DNA of 64,000 nt from Chlorokybus atmophyticus (taxonomy: Eukaryota > Streptophyta > Chlorokybophyceae > Chlorokybales > Chlorokybaceae): positions 47,386-111,385 of the forward strand of contig RHPI01000401.1 of the NCBI GenBank assembly GCA_009103225.1, given 5' to 3'. The position numbers were made by a program, and so were the translations under genes. The notes below the pieces were generated by a model. That model was not told the DNA's origin and searched no databases. It saw only the letters and a program-made list of their open reading frames with translations. Below, one piece after another: positions 54,701 through 64,000 of this stretch; within the stretch, counting starts at the first letter, position 1; every line of letters begins with the position of its first letter.

Positions 54701-55966
54701 GAGCACATTGCGGGAACTTGCCACCTGCTTGACAACATCCGTAGACACGGCAGCCATGACGTGTTCAGGTGCTACGCCGCTGAGCGCGCTGTGAAGCTGT
54801 ATGTCAACACCCCGTCCAACTGCAAGGATTACGAGATCAGCTTTATGAAACGTTCTGTCAGGAGATGGTTTGTGCGACTATTTGGCGTCATGCGTGACGA
54901 TCAGCGTTCAGGCCTGCTGCTCTGCCATAGAGTTGGCAACATACTGTCTACAATCTGCAAAACAGAATTCAACGGGTCCACCTGGTATGAGGTCGCCACA
55001 ATCAAGCACGCAGAGGATATTTGGGCGCTTGTGGAAGCATACCCCACCCTGGCACACTCCAGGCGCATCAAAGAACAAGGCATAGTGATTGGGCGAGGCA
55101 ACACTCATTATGTCGCGAGCGACGGCTTGTTCGAGAGCATCTGTGCACAAGAGAACATTGCCATTGGCACCCCGACACGGCGAACAGTGCGCGACTACAA
55201 AGCCTATATGAGGGACGGCCTGGTATACAGGTGTGCTTTATATCTTAATTATGAATGCAGCACATTTGTCATCGACAGTCCCACCAACGACTGTCACACA
55301 AACTGTCACTGGTGCGACTGTCCGTTATAGGGTCTCTATCTCTGTTATCTACAGTCCCAGCATTGACAGCCGCGCAGACTGTCAATGCTGAGACTGTCAA
55401 ACAGCGACTGACAGATATTCTCTCTCTTTCTCACACACAGGCGCGACTGCAAGGATGCTGTGATGCTGGATGGAAACAGGCCAGCCACCGTCAACAAAAT
55501 CTTCATATTCTTTCACGCCGAGTGCCATGTGTACATTGCTGTCAACCGCTACAGCCTGCAAAAAGATGCTGCTGGAAATCAATGCATGGACGCAGATTCC
55601 GGTGCCTTGCATGTGGGGCGTTTGGAAAACACCAACATTCTTGTCCGAGGCCACCAGCTGCTGCGCAAAGTGTGGATGCTGACGGAGAGACCAAGACTGC
55701 TCCCCTACATGCTGGCTTACGATTTCAGCAACCCAGAGCTGCGATTGCGAGCAGCTGATATACCTCTGCCAGTATGGCCTGAAAACGGGGATGTGGTGCT
55801 TGTGAGACATGAGGATGAGAAGAAGTCGGTCTTTGACTTTCGCGTGCCAACTGACCCACCAGCACCTGTATCTGATGATCCACCGCCATGGATTGTTATT
55901 GTTCGACAGCCTCAAGTTGACGATGAAGGCAACATGTTGGTTGACTACCTGAAGCCTGCTCCTTGA
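51789..55966 (+). pseudogene. CACTA/Plavaka-type transposase, multi-exon, nearly complete
   Basis: Exon 1 (about 51789-52129) has QPTV-starting repeats and a cysteine pair (CSCLRCLGK) before a GTGAGC donor. Exon 2 (about 52306-53531) has TACTRCNYLFPDAYPSGYGD, WRDLTAFWDCTKTIPLPNKC, NIGLMLHSDGFSCASTTKRS, TLVINVVVLNG and NPFMKPMVDELEDLYAMGFP, the Transposase_21-like core. Exon 3 (about 53849-55231) has GDNPAQSEMGQFKNGGLCGC, frameshift near 54115, then FDPCQDMVFDTMHTLAEGLA and LGWWKAQEHQFFVQFGVPYV. Exon 4 (55442-55966) has VNKIFIFFHAECHVYIAVNR and an acidic/proline end. Lesions: TGA at 52008 in a QPTV repeat and the frameshift in exon 3. The introns are full of GACTGTC. It would act on CAC-type ends. 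Confidence 0.75.
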
Positions 55967-56449
55967 TCAGCGAGTGCTCGCCAAGGCCTACCACGGTGGG
56001 TGGTCAATAAGGACTGTCGCAACCAAAAGGTGTCACCCATTGCGGTCAAGAGGAAGCTCAACTGGCAGCAAGCTGATCAAGGCAGATGGCAAGAGCAGCC
56101 GACAACTGAGGTTGTGCGTATGTTTTACGACAGGCACATCATGTACTACAAAGCAGGCGAGGCTGAGACAGGTACGCATCACTTGTCTCATGAGTGTTGT
56201 TCCTTGACAGTCCCATGGACAGTCGGCTGTCCATAGGACTGTCGGGTAACAACACTATCAGTGTGTGATTTTGGCACAAGGCATTACACAAGGCATTACT
56301 GAGCACGCATTGGTTACTGTGAGTAACACACTTGTACATTTCACAGATTATGTACACAAGGAAGGGTCAAGCGTACCAGCAGATCTACTTGCAGCGCGCA
56401 AAGGCCAACTGCTAGGCAACTTACACTAAAGCTATAAACCAGGGAAACA

Positions 56450-58267
56450 TCAACCAGCATCAGGAGGAGGAGGTGGAGGACGAGGAGGACCAGCAGCAGC
56501 ACCAGCAGCAGGAGGAGGAGGAGGAGGAGGAGGACGAGGAGGTCTTGGTATGGAGCACTGAGCGCGGTAGCTGCTGAGGGCTGATACACCTGCGGGGGTT
56601 TGCAACCACGCCCATGCAGCGGCATAGTCCATTGGACGCTGTAGCTGATACAATGGCGATGCCGCTGGTCCTCGAAGTGAAGCCATCCCTCCGTCAAGGT
56701 TACGGAGGTGGTGCACAAACGTTGATAGCATGACAACCATTACGTCAAACATGGAAATTAGGGTAGCGCGCCTTGTGATTTCGGGTTCCTGCAAGATGCC
56801 AGTGTAGTGCGACTCGGCGTTCCTGTAGAAGTCCAAGAACCCACTGGCACCTTGTTGAAAGCCAGTGAATGGAATGGCACTCCGTTGTGATTGCTGCCAC
56901 GCCTGCCTGATTTGAGCTGCACGCCGTATGAAGATACCCGGCCATTCGACTGGGTCCTCCCGAAATCTTTGTGGCCAATCGTCAAAGAGCTGAGTGGTTG
57001 GCAAACGGCCCAACACTATTGTACGTTCATAATTTCGCAGTGCAAAAAATTGGTTGGAAACCTCACGCGCCCACTCCCTGGTTCTGCCGATTAGGTACTG
57101 CACACGATCCTGTGCTACCTGCTGGAGCTGTGCTCTGTGATCTGCCACCTGCTTGTCCAGCTGTTCTTTGAGGTCTCTCACCTGCTTGTCTAAAGCTTCT
57201 GCACGTGCTAGCGCTTCATTCAGCTTTTCGTCAACGCATGGGTCGATAGCCCCTCCAACAGCCTCTGATGTTGAAGGCACTGCAGCCAGCCTTTGCTCCA
57301 ACTCTTGATAGCGGGTTTGCGCCTCTGCCAGCTGCCGCTCTGCTTCATTGGCTCTTCTTGTCGCGGCATCGACAGTCGCTGCATCGACAGCCCCTCCAAC
57401 GGCCTCTGATGCTGACTGCCTCGCCGCTTGCTGTGCTACCTCCTGCTCCAGCTGGCGAATGCGCTGCCGAGAACTCTCCATCTCTTCCCCAATCTTGGCG
57501 CCCGCAGAGGAGCTAGAGGCCATTGCCAGCATGCGCGATTGCAAATCAAAGTTTCGCAATTCGAGGCCGCGAATCTGGGCGTCAATAGATGCCGCACGCT
57601 CCTTGGCGGCTTCGATTGCTGTAGCCAACTCCTCTTGCAGTTTGGCGACCTCAGCATCGGTGGTTGCAGCCCTCTGCTGCAACTCCTCCCTCTCCTTGCG
57701 CAGGTTGTCCACCTGAGAGTTGGAAGCGACAGCCCTCTGCTGCAACTCCGCCAATTCCTTTTGTAGCTTGGCGACCTCAGAGTTGGAAGCTGCAGCCCTC
57801 TGCTCCGCATGCTCCAAATCCTTGCGCACATTGTTGACCTCAGCATCGGTTAATGCAGCCCTCTGCTCCGTCTCCTCCAAATCATTGCGCAGCTTGGCAA
57901 TAACAGCATCTGATGCCCCAGCCCTCTGCTCCGACTCCTGGAACCTCTTGCGCAGCTCGGCTAAGAGTAGGTTGAACTCATCGTTTGTTCTTGATGCTGT
58001 CTTTATCGTCTCCTCCAACTCCTTGCGCACCCGGGCGACCTCAGCGTTGGCATCTGCAGCCCTCTGTTGCGTCTCCTGTAACTCCTTGCGAAGGATTGCA
58101 ACCTGTTGCTGCGACTCCGCTACTTCAAGGTCAAGAGTACGCTGGTAATACTGCTTGCGCGCCTCGTTCACACTGACTAGGCTGGTCTGCAGGTTGTCAC
58201 GAGTTGCAAGAACGCGCTCTTGTCCTTGCTGTCGCACATAGACATCAAGTACAGAGGCCACAACAGA
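56450..58267 (-). CDS. Long coiled-coil protein with proline-rich C-terminus, main exon
   Basis: About 600 codons open without lesion. The N-terminal two thirds are near-perfect coiled coil made of repeats of a 28-residue theme (AEVAKLQKELAELQQRA, SQVDNLRKEREELQQRA, AEVNNVRKDLEHAEQRA). Then comes a folded-looking part (REWAREVSNQFFALRNYERT, DPVEWPGIFIRRAAQIRQAW, LISMFDVMVVMLSTFVHHLR) and a polyproline tail (PPRPPPPPPPP). The 5' border is not resolved: an in-frame stop lies just upstream, no AG acceptor is seen, and a poly-G run at about 58280 may hold a length error. It probably continues the exon at 58332-59190. No enzyme domain; a structural or DNA-bridging partner of the transposase is possible. 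Confidence 0.6.
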   Translation of the reverse strand, partial: SVVASVLDVYVRQQGQERVLATRDNLQTSLVSVNEARKQYYQRTLDLEVAESQQQVAILRKELQETQQRAADANAEVARVRKELEETIKTASRTNDEFNLLLAELRKRFQESEQRAGASDAVIAKLRNDLEETEQRAALTDAEVNNVRKDLEHAEQRAAASNSEVAKLQKELAELQQRAVASNSQVDNLRKEREELQQRAATTDAEVAKLQEELATAIEAAKERAASIDAQIRGLELRNFDLQSRMLAMASSSSAGAKIGEEMESSRQRIRQLEQEVAQQAARQSASEAVGGAVDAATVDAATRRANEAERQLAEAQTRYQELEQRLAAVPSTSEAVGGAIDPCVDEKLNEALARAEALDKQVRDLKEQLDKQVADHRAQLQQVAQDRVQYLIGRTREWAREVSNQFFALRNYERTIVLGRLPTTQLFDDWPQRFREDPVEWPGIFIRRAAQIRQAWQQSQRSAIPFTGFQQGASGFLDFYRNAESHYTGILQEPEITRRATLISMFDVMVVMLSTFVHHLRNLDGGMASLRGPAASPLYQLQRPMDYAAAWAWLQTPAGVSALSSYRAQCSIPRPPRPPPPPPPPAAGAAAGPPRPPPPPPDAG

Positions 58268-58331
58268 TTATCAAAGCCCCCCCCCCCCTTCTTCCACAAA
58301 GACTGTACGCGATGCAATTATTCTCACCAAT

Positions 58332-59190
58332 GCTTGTCTTGTAAGCCCGAGGGCGAATGACAGCTGTTCTGCAGAAATCTCCACAGCGTTTGCCACACAT
58401 TTGCCACTCGCTCAATTTCGATGCGTCATTGACGGCCTTGCGGTGCTCCTCGTGGGCCTTCTTGAAACCTTCAATTGTATCACGCGCTGCTGCTAGAGCC
58501 TCCTCTCCAGCTTGTGGCCGCACAGCTGGTAGAGTTGGCCGTGCAGGAGTGTCTGGCTGAAGGGGACGTTTCTTCTCAGCTGGGGGTGTAGACATGGGGG
58601 CACTTGTTCTCTCTCTCTTTCTCTTGGCAGATGGACGGGGACTGTCATGGAAACTGTCGTGAGGTGGACTGTGGTGAGGTGGACTGTCGGCTGGTGGACT
58701 GTCCGCGCGACTGTCATAAGGTGAACTGTCCTTGGGACTGTGGGGAGGTGGAGTGTCAGGTGCAGGATTTTCACGCTCAGCTTGTCTCTCCAGCCAGGTC
58801 TTCAGTGGTGGAGGTGCGGGGTGCAAGGGCACTCTCAACTGATGGAGATGATCGTCGTGTGAATGGGGAGTATCAGGGTTGTTGATCGCCACCAATAAAG
58901 ATGCTGCAGCTTGTGCCTCCGCCCGTGTGTCAGCTTCGCTCTGCTCTTCTACAAGTGTACGCACAATGTCCCGCTTGAGTTCGTCAAGCCATTCCTTTCT
59001 GGACTCCTTGAAGCCCTTCTGCAGCATACCTCGGATCTTTCTCTCCCAATCCTTTTCCCAGTCCTCCCCCTTCAGTGCCAATGCTGTCGCCTGCCTGGTG
59101 AGAGCCCCCTCTCTGGTAGCAATAGCTGTTGTCTGAGTTTTGTGCATCTCGGCAGTCTTTCTCTGGATACCAGCGACCTTTTCCTGCAAA
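58332..59190 (-). CDS. Upstream exon of the coiled-coil gene, with DSP repeats made from the GACAGTC motif
   Basis: Begins after a TTTTTGCAG acceptor near 59185 with EKVAGIQRKTAEMHKTQTTA, coiled coil (WEKDWERKIRGMLQKGFKES), then a Ser-Pro-Asp region (DSSPYDSRADSPPADSPPHH). A basic nuclear-signal-like stretch (SAKRKRERTSAP) follows, then EEALAAARDTIEGFKKAHEE and MCGKRCGDFC, to a GTGAGA donor below 58332. The DSP units are written by GACAGTCC repeats, the same motif that fills the introns of this region. An exon upstream at about 59551-59750 (TTEDAMWLLTSKPPRQLGES, RLVQRVFSMPNADAKTR, donor GTGAGT; a TAG lies near its start) may belong to this gene or to the SET gene. Confidence 0.5.
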
Positions 59191-59780
59191 AACAGGTAAC
59201 AGTTTAAGCAAATGTGTGAAGTGAAAGGTGCACCACATGCTGACGTACCCTGATCACGTTCTCTTGTTCTATCCGTAGGTCTCACTCCCTAATGACTTGT
59301 TTTAGGGCGTCGACTTGTCTGTTTGCGGCCTCTTTTATTTCGTAGGCAGCATCATAAACCGTTTTACAGAAATGAACAGATATTTGACGCTAAATATGGG
59401 CTTCAGAATCTATCTGTTGACACATGCACGTGATCTTGGTTGTTAGCATACATGTCACAGTGCATGCAAGTGCACTGCGACAGGAATGCAAAACAACAGA
59501 CTGTCGATAAGACTGTCGAAGAGATTGTCATTGTTGGAAGACTGTCAGTACAACTCACCATTCTTGTCTTTGCGTCCGCATTGGGCATGCTGAAGACACG
59601 CTGGACCAAACGCATGGAATATGCGAAGTCACTCTCGCCCAGCTGCCTTGGTGGCTTGCTGGTAAGCAACCACATAGCGTCCTCCGTGGTCAACTTCCAA
59701 CTTCTCGCAAGCCTCTGCGCCGCATCCTCCGTTTGCTACAGTTGGGTCTGCCAGCAAAGAAGGCAAGTTAGCTTCCAGTG

Positions 59781-61651
59781 TCACAGTTGTGGAGTCATTG
59801 ACAGTCTCGCATTGACAGTCGCACTAGCAAGGCATGCAAACTGGGCATGCAGCAATGCAATCACACTTACTTGGTCTGTCTGCCCGTCTGGTGGCGCATG
59901 GAAAGGGGTGTAGTCCAAGAGTAGCTCCTCCCCTGCCTTGATGTCCCTAGTCGCATACACAATGACAGCTGGGTGGCCGACGTCATCGAAGTCCGAGTAG
60001 AACATGACGTTGGGCTGAGTGTGCCCATGTGCGGAATTGATGTAAGCCGCTACACAGCCAGTGCGGGGGTGCCCGTCGATGATAACCTGATATTGGCTTG
60101 GTGTATCTGGTGGAAACAGGTTGACGTGATATCGCCGGTGGTGTCGGATGTCGCTGATTTGCTGGTAACGATGCAAGACCTCCTCCATCTCCTGTTGCTT
60201 TAACCATTTGCCGTCATATGGCAACAGGTAAGCCTCTGCACAGATGCGCACAAGTCATGAGTGATCCGCGAGTACACAGAGAGACATGCACACAAAGATA
60301 CACACGCACACACGTGCACGTACCATTTGGAATGTCTTCGCAGGCAAACAGTCCCAGTTCAGCACCAGTGATGGTTGAGTCCTTGATCAACCAGCTGTGC
60401 GTAAGATACTTGAAACTGCTCGTTGACTGGGATGCGTGTGGATGCTCTTGCATCCTCCACATTATCCAGTCTCCACAGCTGGTGCTTGTCTCCAGCGCTA
60501 CGATGGATGAGCTTGAGGTTTGGTATCTCCCGGTCAGTCTGTTTAATGCAGTGATAAGTAACCATCAGACTCTAGCGCAAAGATAAACACAGACCATTAC
60601 ATTGGCATAGGCTGTCATGATATGTTCTCACCCTCAAATAGTCAGCAGAAAGTTAAGGTGGCGCTTTGGAACCTGTTGAGGGGTAGCGTTTCACCTGAAA
60701 TTTTTTCATCTCTTCAAGAGCACTGGCGAATTCCGCTGCATAATCCACTGCTGCGGCTTGGCGACGCCTTGAGGGTTTCCGCTTCGGTGGACTGGGTGTC
60801 GGACCCTCCTCAACCTCGACCTTGTCCTCGTCCTCGTCCTCGTCCTGTGGTTCTTCTGCTACTCCTGCTCCTCTTGATCTTCCTGCTCCTCGAGATCGTG
60901 TTGCTCTGCGTGTCCAGGTATGCATAGCCGCCAGCTGTTGCATTTCTTCGTACAGTTCTTTGGTCTGAAACATGGCAGGGTTAGTACGCATGTTGCAGTA
61001 TGGTTTCATTGCTGCTGTGCGAATTCAGCAACTCACATATCCTGGAATAGCGTTGATGTCTGCCATCTTGCAGTGCTTCAAGTTTGGGACTATGGGATTG
61101 GGGTAAGGGGGCAGTTGCTCATCCTGCAGCACGCCGCTGCTGGTGAGTTGCATTGTGCGTTCAAACATGTCACGAAACTTCAAGTAGTCCAAGAACACGA
61201 CGGTTGCACTCGTATTACAACCGATATGCGCAGGATTCAAGCAACGGCTGTCAAGTACAACCGATATGCGCAGGATTCAAGCAACGGCTGTCAGGTATCT
61301 GCACCATGAGCCAATGCGCTGTACGCATGCGCAAGGCACATCATTGACAGTCCAGGCAGGATGTTGCAAGAACTTGGATCAAGAATGCCTGAGGGTTCGT
61401 ACCCTGATGGATTGCTGGATTTCCTCTGCCAACTTTTCGAGTGTAGCCTTGTCCTCCCTCCCTCCCTTATTGCTGAGCACGCGCATCATTCGGCACAGAG
61501 CACCTAACCAGTGCTGTGCGATTTTCGTGGGCTTGGTCTCTCCCATGCCAGGTTGGCCGTCTGCATTACGGTGACCAGCGTGCACGTTGTTCATACAGTA
61601 AAGGCAGCCCCATATAAACTGCGGCGCTGTGGACGACCTCCTTCGAGCCAT
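59781..61651 (-). CDS. SET-domain protein (putative lysine methyltransferase), multi-exon
   Basis: ATG 61651: MARRRSSTAPQFIWGCLYCM, a possible C2-H2 finger (CLYCMNNVHAGH), to donor GTACGA (exon 61651-61403). Exon about 61249-61037: VVFLDYLKFRDMFERTMQLT, donor GTGAGT. Exon 60964-60695: TKELYEEMQQLAAMHTW, acidic and basic blocks, AEFASALEEMKKFQ. Exon about 60580-60329: EIPNLKLIHRSAGDKHQLWR, then in another frame WLIKDSTITGAELGLFACED, the start of a SET domain. Exon 60236-59871: YINSAHGHTQPNVMFY, then YATRDIKAGEELLLDYT, the SET C-terminal half with NHxxxPN-like and DY motifs; donor GTAAGT. SET domains transfer methyl from SAM to lysine. The apparent frame change before the SET start may be a missed short intron or a lesion. 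Confidence 0.6.
61213..61296. repeat. 45-bp tandem duplication at a splice acceptor of the SET gene
   Basis: caaccgatatgcgcaggatt, caagcaacggctgtca occurs at about 61219-61251 and again at about 61258-61293. The minus-strand TTGACAG acceptor of the second SET-gene exon lies at the junction, so the duplication may have created or doubled that splice site. Confidence 0.6.
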
Positions 61652-61805
61652 GGTGTACTGCCTGGGACTGTCCACTGTGCCAAGAGACTGTCGACGCCTA
61701 CCCAACAGCACCCTGAACCAAACCCTTCACCCCCAATCTTTGCTCAACAACAACAACAACCATGCCAAAGGTCTTGCAACGCTTGTGTACGCCGCCAACC
61801 CTAAC

Positions 61806-61900
61806 CCACAGACAGCCGTCAATTCCTAGGCGNACCGACAGCCGTTAATTCCTAGGCGAGTTCAACCCTAATTTACCGACAGCCGCGTCGCTCTCTTAGC
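61806..61900. repeat. Short direct repeats: acagccgt(c/t)aattcctaggcg
   Basis: Two copies of acagccgtcaattcctaggc / acagccgttaattcctaggc around an ambiguous base (61833), and a third start (accgacagccg) near 61878. They lie in the divergent promoter region between the SET gene and the plus-strand gene beyond 62398. They are variants of the regional motif. Confidence 0.55.
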
Positions 61901-62009
61901 GAGTTGCATTGTTGCGCTACTTGTGCGGCTTGTGTGGCTTGTGCGAACTCACAACGCTTGTGCGGCTTGTGCGGTTGATAATGTAAGGCACTGGTCCGAC
62001 AGTCCCTGT

Positions 62010-62330
62010 TGACAGTCGACAGCTTGGGTTGCTCACTTGCTGTGGTGCCAGGACACTTGCACTTCTGCTGTGCTGTTTGCCAGTTGATTTCAGCTGTTGA
62101 AAGGTGAGCAGGTTGCTTGCAAGCTTGAATGCTTGCTTGCTTGCATGACAGTCTCTGTTCACAGTCGACAGCTTGGGTTGCTCACTTGCTGTGGTGCCAG
62201 GACACTTGCACTTCTGCTGTGCTGTTTGCCAGTTGATTTTAGCTGTTGAAAGGTGAGCAGGTTGCTTGCAAGCTTGAATGCTTGCTTGCTTGCATGACAG
62301 TCTCTGTTGACAGTCGACAGCTTGGGTTGC
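62010..62330. repeat. 149-bp tandem repeat, two copies plus a partial third
   Basis: Units start at 62010, 62159 and 62308 with (g)acagtcgacagcttgggtt. The first two copies are almost identical for 149 bp and end in gcatgacagtctctgtt. They sit in the 750-bp gap between two divergent genes, each unit bringing two GACAGTC motifs, so they could act as a shared regulatory or binding array. Confidence 0.85.
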
Positions 62331-62397
62331 CCCAAGTGTGAAGTCAAACTGTTTGCTCTAAGTTCAGTTGTTTGTTCAGGCAGTCCAACTGACACCA

Positions 62398-63862
62398 TGA
62401 CCACTGGGGAGGCAAGACAAATGCCCGCTGCAGCTGATTGCTTCAGAGCAAAGGGGAACCACTTGCTGGGCCAAATGACGGGCTCGCAGTTCATGATGAA
62501 ACCAGAGTTCAAGCATATGCGCACAACGCATATCAACAACCTGGCGAAGCAAAAGAGATGCTGAGCAAGTGGCCACCACCTCAAGGCATGAAAGGCACAG
62601 ACTTCAAGCAGAACGCCCAGCACCGGCAGGAGCTGGACGATGTCTGCGAGACTGTATTGCAGGCGTCAGAGCCACTGGTCTTTGACACAGACCACACCCT
62701 GAAATGGACCAAAGGCAAGCTGCTAGTAGAGTTGAGCTGTGTTGAAGCAAGCCTTCCAAGCAGCATGGCACCTTCTCCTCGGTTTTATTGTGTCTCCTTC
62801 TCTGTCTTGCCATTGACAGTTCTTGCCCTGCATATCATTCATGCTTTTAGTTGTCGGTTGCTCAGTAACCAGTTGCGTTATGCTATGTTCCAAGATGTGA
62901 CCTCCTTGCGGATGGCTACCAAAGGACTGTCGCTGCCATGTCTCATCTGCTTGTGTTTCTGCAGCACAAATCAAGAGTCATGTTCTCCAGCTACAGTACT
63001 CTGTTGGCGCGAAGCGCGGTAGTGATTACGGGCAAAGCATGGAAGAACGCAATGCTACCAAGAAGCAAAGGCGATCCAGCGACAGGGAAGCTACCCAAGG
63101 CAGCCGCGCTACCGAAGCTGCTGCTGGCTGGGGCATGACTTTTTCGATTGGCAGGGACTTGAGGGCCAACCAGCAGGTGGTCATGCTTGCGCCTTTGACT
63201 GCTGAGCCTCTAACAGATGCTCAGTACCCGGCCACTTGGCTGAAAGAGAGGTAACTATTGTGCTGTCGGCTGTCGATCAAGTTCTACAGTCCTCACTGGT
63301 TTGCTTAGCTGTGCCTCCATGGCTGCGTACTGGATTTACACATGCTGCCTGCTGTCTGTTAACTCAGAATTTCCTAACAGGGGTGCGGACGGGTTCGCTG
63401 AAGATCAGGTGTTTGACATTGCCAACAACGCAGTAGTTGTTGGCGTCGCCACCATCAAGTTCGTATGCGAGCCAGAACAACCAATGCGGACGTACAGTGT
63501 CTGTGTTACCCACTGGATGCCAGTGAGAAGCGAGGATGGCAACCTTGGCATTCGCCTACCTGTGAAAGAGAGGCATTTTCTCTATGGCCAGCTGGCAAGC
63601 AGCTGCCATGGTGGGCGTACTCTGGAGGTACATTGCTTGCTGTGGATATGCTCCTGCTGTGACTGTATGGTGCATGAGTGCAAGAACATTTTGTGTTAAA
63701 CAACATGCAGGGCAGGGAGATGGAGTGGCCCATGATGTTCTTGGCCGGCGGAGGCATCTGTCCATGTGAGGCATGCGGCAACAACGATCGCATTGTGGTG
63801 CCGGGTTGCATCAAGGACATACTGCCTACGACCGCAGCTCGGCACAGCACAGACACAGAGGT
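62398..63862 (+). CDS. Spliced gene of unknown function, running to the right edge
   Basis: ATG 62398: MTTGEARQMPAAADCFRAKG, MMKPEFKHMRTTHINNLAKQ, then in another frame GMKGTDFKQNAQHRQELDDV. An exon near 63060-63250 (TFSIGRDLRANQQVVMLAPL, TDAQYPATWLKER) ends at GTAACT. An exon about 63381-63630 (GFAEDQVFDIANNAVVVGVA, TYSVCVTHWMPVRSEDGNLG, RLPVKERHFLYGQL) ends at GTACAT. An exon about 63713-63862 (EMEWPMMFLAGGGICPCEAC, GNNDRIVVPGCIKDILPTTA) ends at GTCAGT. A possible zinc site is CPCEAC. No domain is recognised. The frame change near 62550 is either an unseen intron or a lesion. It shares the GACTGTC motif of the region and is divergent from the SET gene. Confidence 0.45.
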
Positions 63863-64000
63863 CAGTAAGGGCTGTTGTCAGCGCATGGCATGACTCATTG
63901 GCACGCGTTTGCTCGCACACTCACAGTAGCACACATACCATCTCTTGCAACATCACGCACAGTGTCCAACTATCTGTTGCTCACTGCCTCTCACAGACAC

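Larger units (their letters stand above)
51678..62940. repeat. Dispersed GACTGTC/GACAGTC array (about 40 exact copies)
   Basis: I count about 40 exact GACTGTC or GACAGTC heptamers on the plus strand between 51678 and 62940, and many one-off variants (gacagccgactgt). About 1.4 would be expected by chance. Clusters: 53583-53765 (six), 55272-55395 (five), 56205-56243, 58639-58715, 59500-59545, 59799-59820, 61995-62316. Most lie in introns or between genes. Some are in coding repeats, where they specify DSP (58600-58760, minus) or QPTV (51795-52030, plus). The array spans genes on both strands, so it belongs to the region, not to one gene. It resembles an overgrown subterminal binding-site array of a CACTA-type element. 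Confidence 0.8.

Noticed and set aside
57268-58176. Plus-strand Ser/Ala/Cys-rich ORFs of 60-140 codons
   Set aside because: Shadow frames of the long minus-strand coiled-coil exon.

Overview
The window is nuclear DNA of a green, plant-like eukaryote. A plant-type callose synthase with GT-AG introns runs off the left edge, and most of the rest is layered transposable elements of plant-genome type: Ty3/gypsy chromoviruses, Ty1/copia, CACTA-like, and pogo/Tigger-like elements. A streptophyte alga (something like Chara) is my best guess, but that is inference. There are three N gaps, at 2296-2813, 16566-16575 and 30503-30744. Nothing bacterial is seen: no operons, rRNA or CRISPR.

Layout. 1-5108 (-): callose synthase. 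6489-8646 (+): a bZIP-like basic region followed by a multi-exon coiled coil. 9006-12663: an old multi-copy gene with a CXC-type cysteine cluster, split by a 1.95-kb inverted-repeat element (10221-12170) that itself holds a solo copia LTR. 13946-16291: a non-autonomous CACTA-like element built from palindromes around GGACCATGCATGGTCC, with a pogo-type MITE inside it. 17143-21721: an unusual island with a histone H3-like gene carrying a charged C-terminal extension, two tail-to-tail divergent paralogs of an unrecognised family, and a PIF1-like helicase broken by a small insertion. 22331-24849: a gag-protease-only copia element. 25586-41058: nested gypsy elements, in which a complete chromovirus (33607-39655) sits inside the reverse transcriptase of an older gypsy element that ends in a PHD finger. 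42137-42970: a small spliced gene of unknown role. 43327-47935: a second copy of the inverted-repeat element, split by a 3.0-kb Tigger-like transposon. 48019-51180: a CACTA/Plavaka-type transposase remnant next to a field of the same palindromes.

From about 51.7 kb to the right edge lies the most unusual region. It holds a second CACTA/Plavaka-type transposase (+), a long coiled-coil gene (-), a SET-domain gene (-) and an unknown spliced gene (+). All are threaded by about 40 exact copies of a 7-base motif, GACTGTC/GACAGTC, against roughly 1.4 expected by chance. The motif lies in introns, intergenic DNA and even coding repeats, where it encodes DSP or QPTV units. I read this as part of a very large, multi-gene CACTA-related element whose right end is outside the window.

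The premature stops in the elements that I could compare with a conserved residue are explained by C-to-T or G-to-A changes (CAR to TAR, CGA to TGA, TGG to TGA/TAG), as expected for methylated, silenced repeats. The callose synthase exons show no such lesion.
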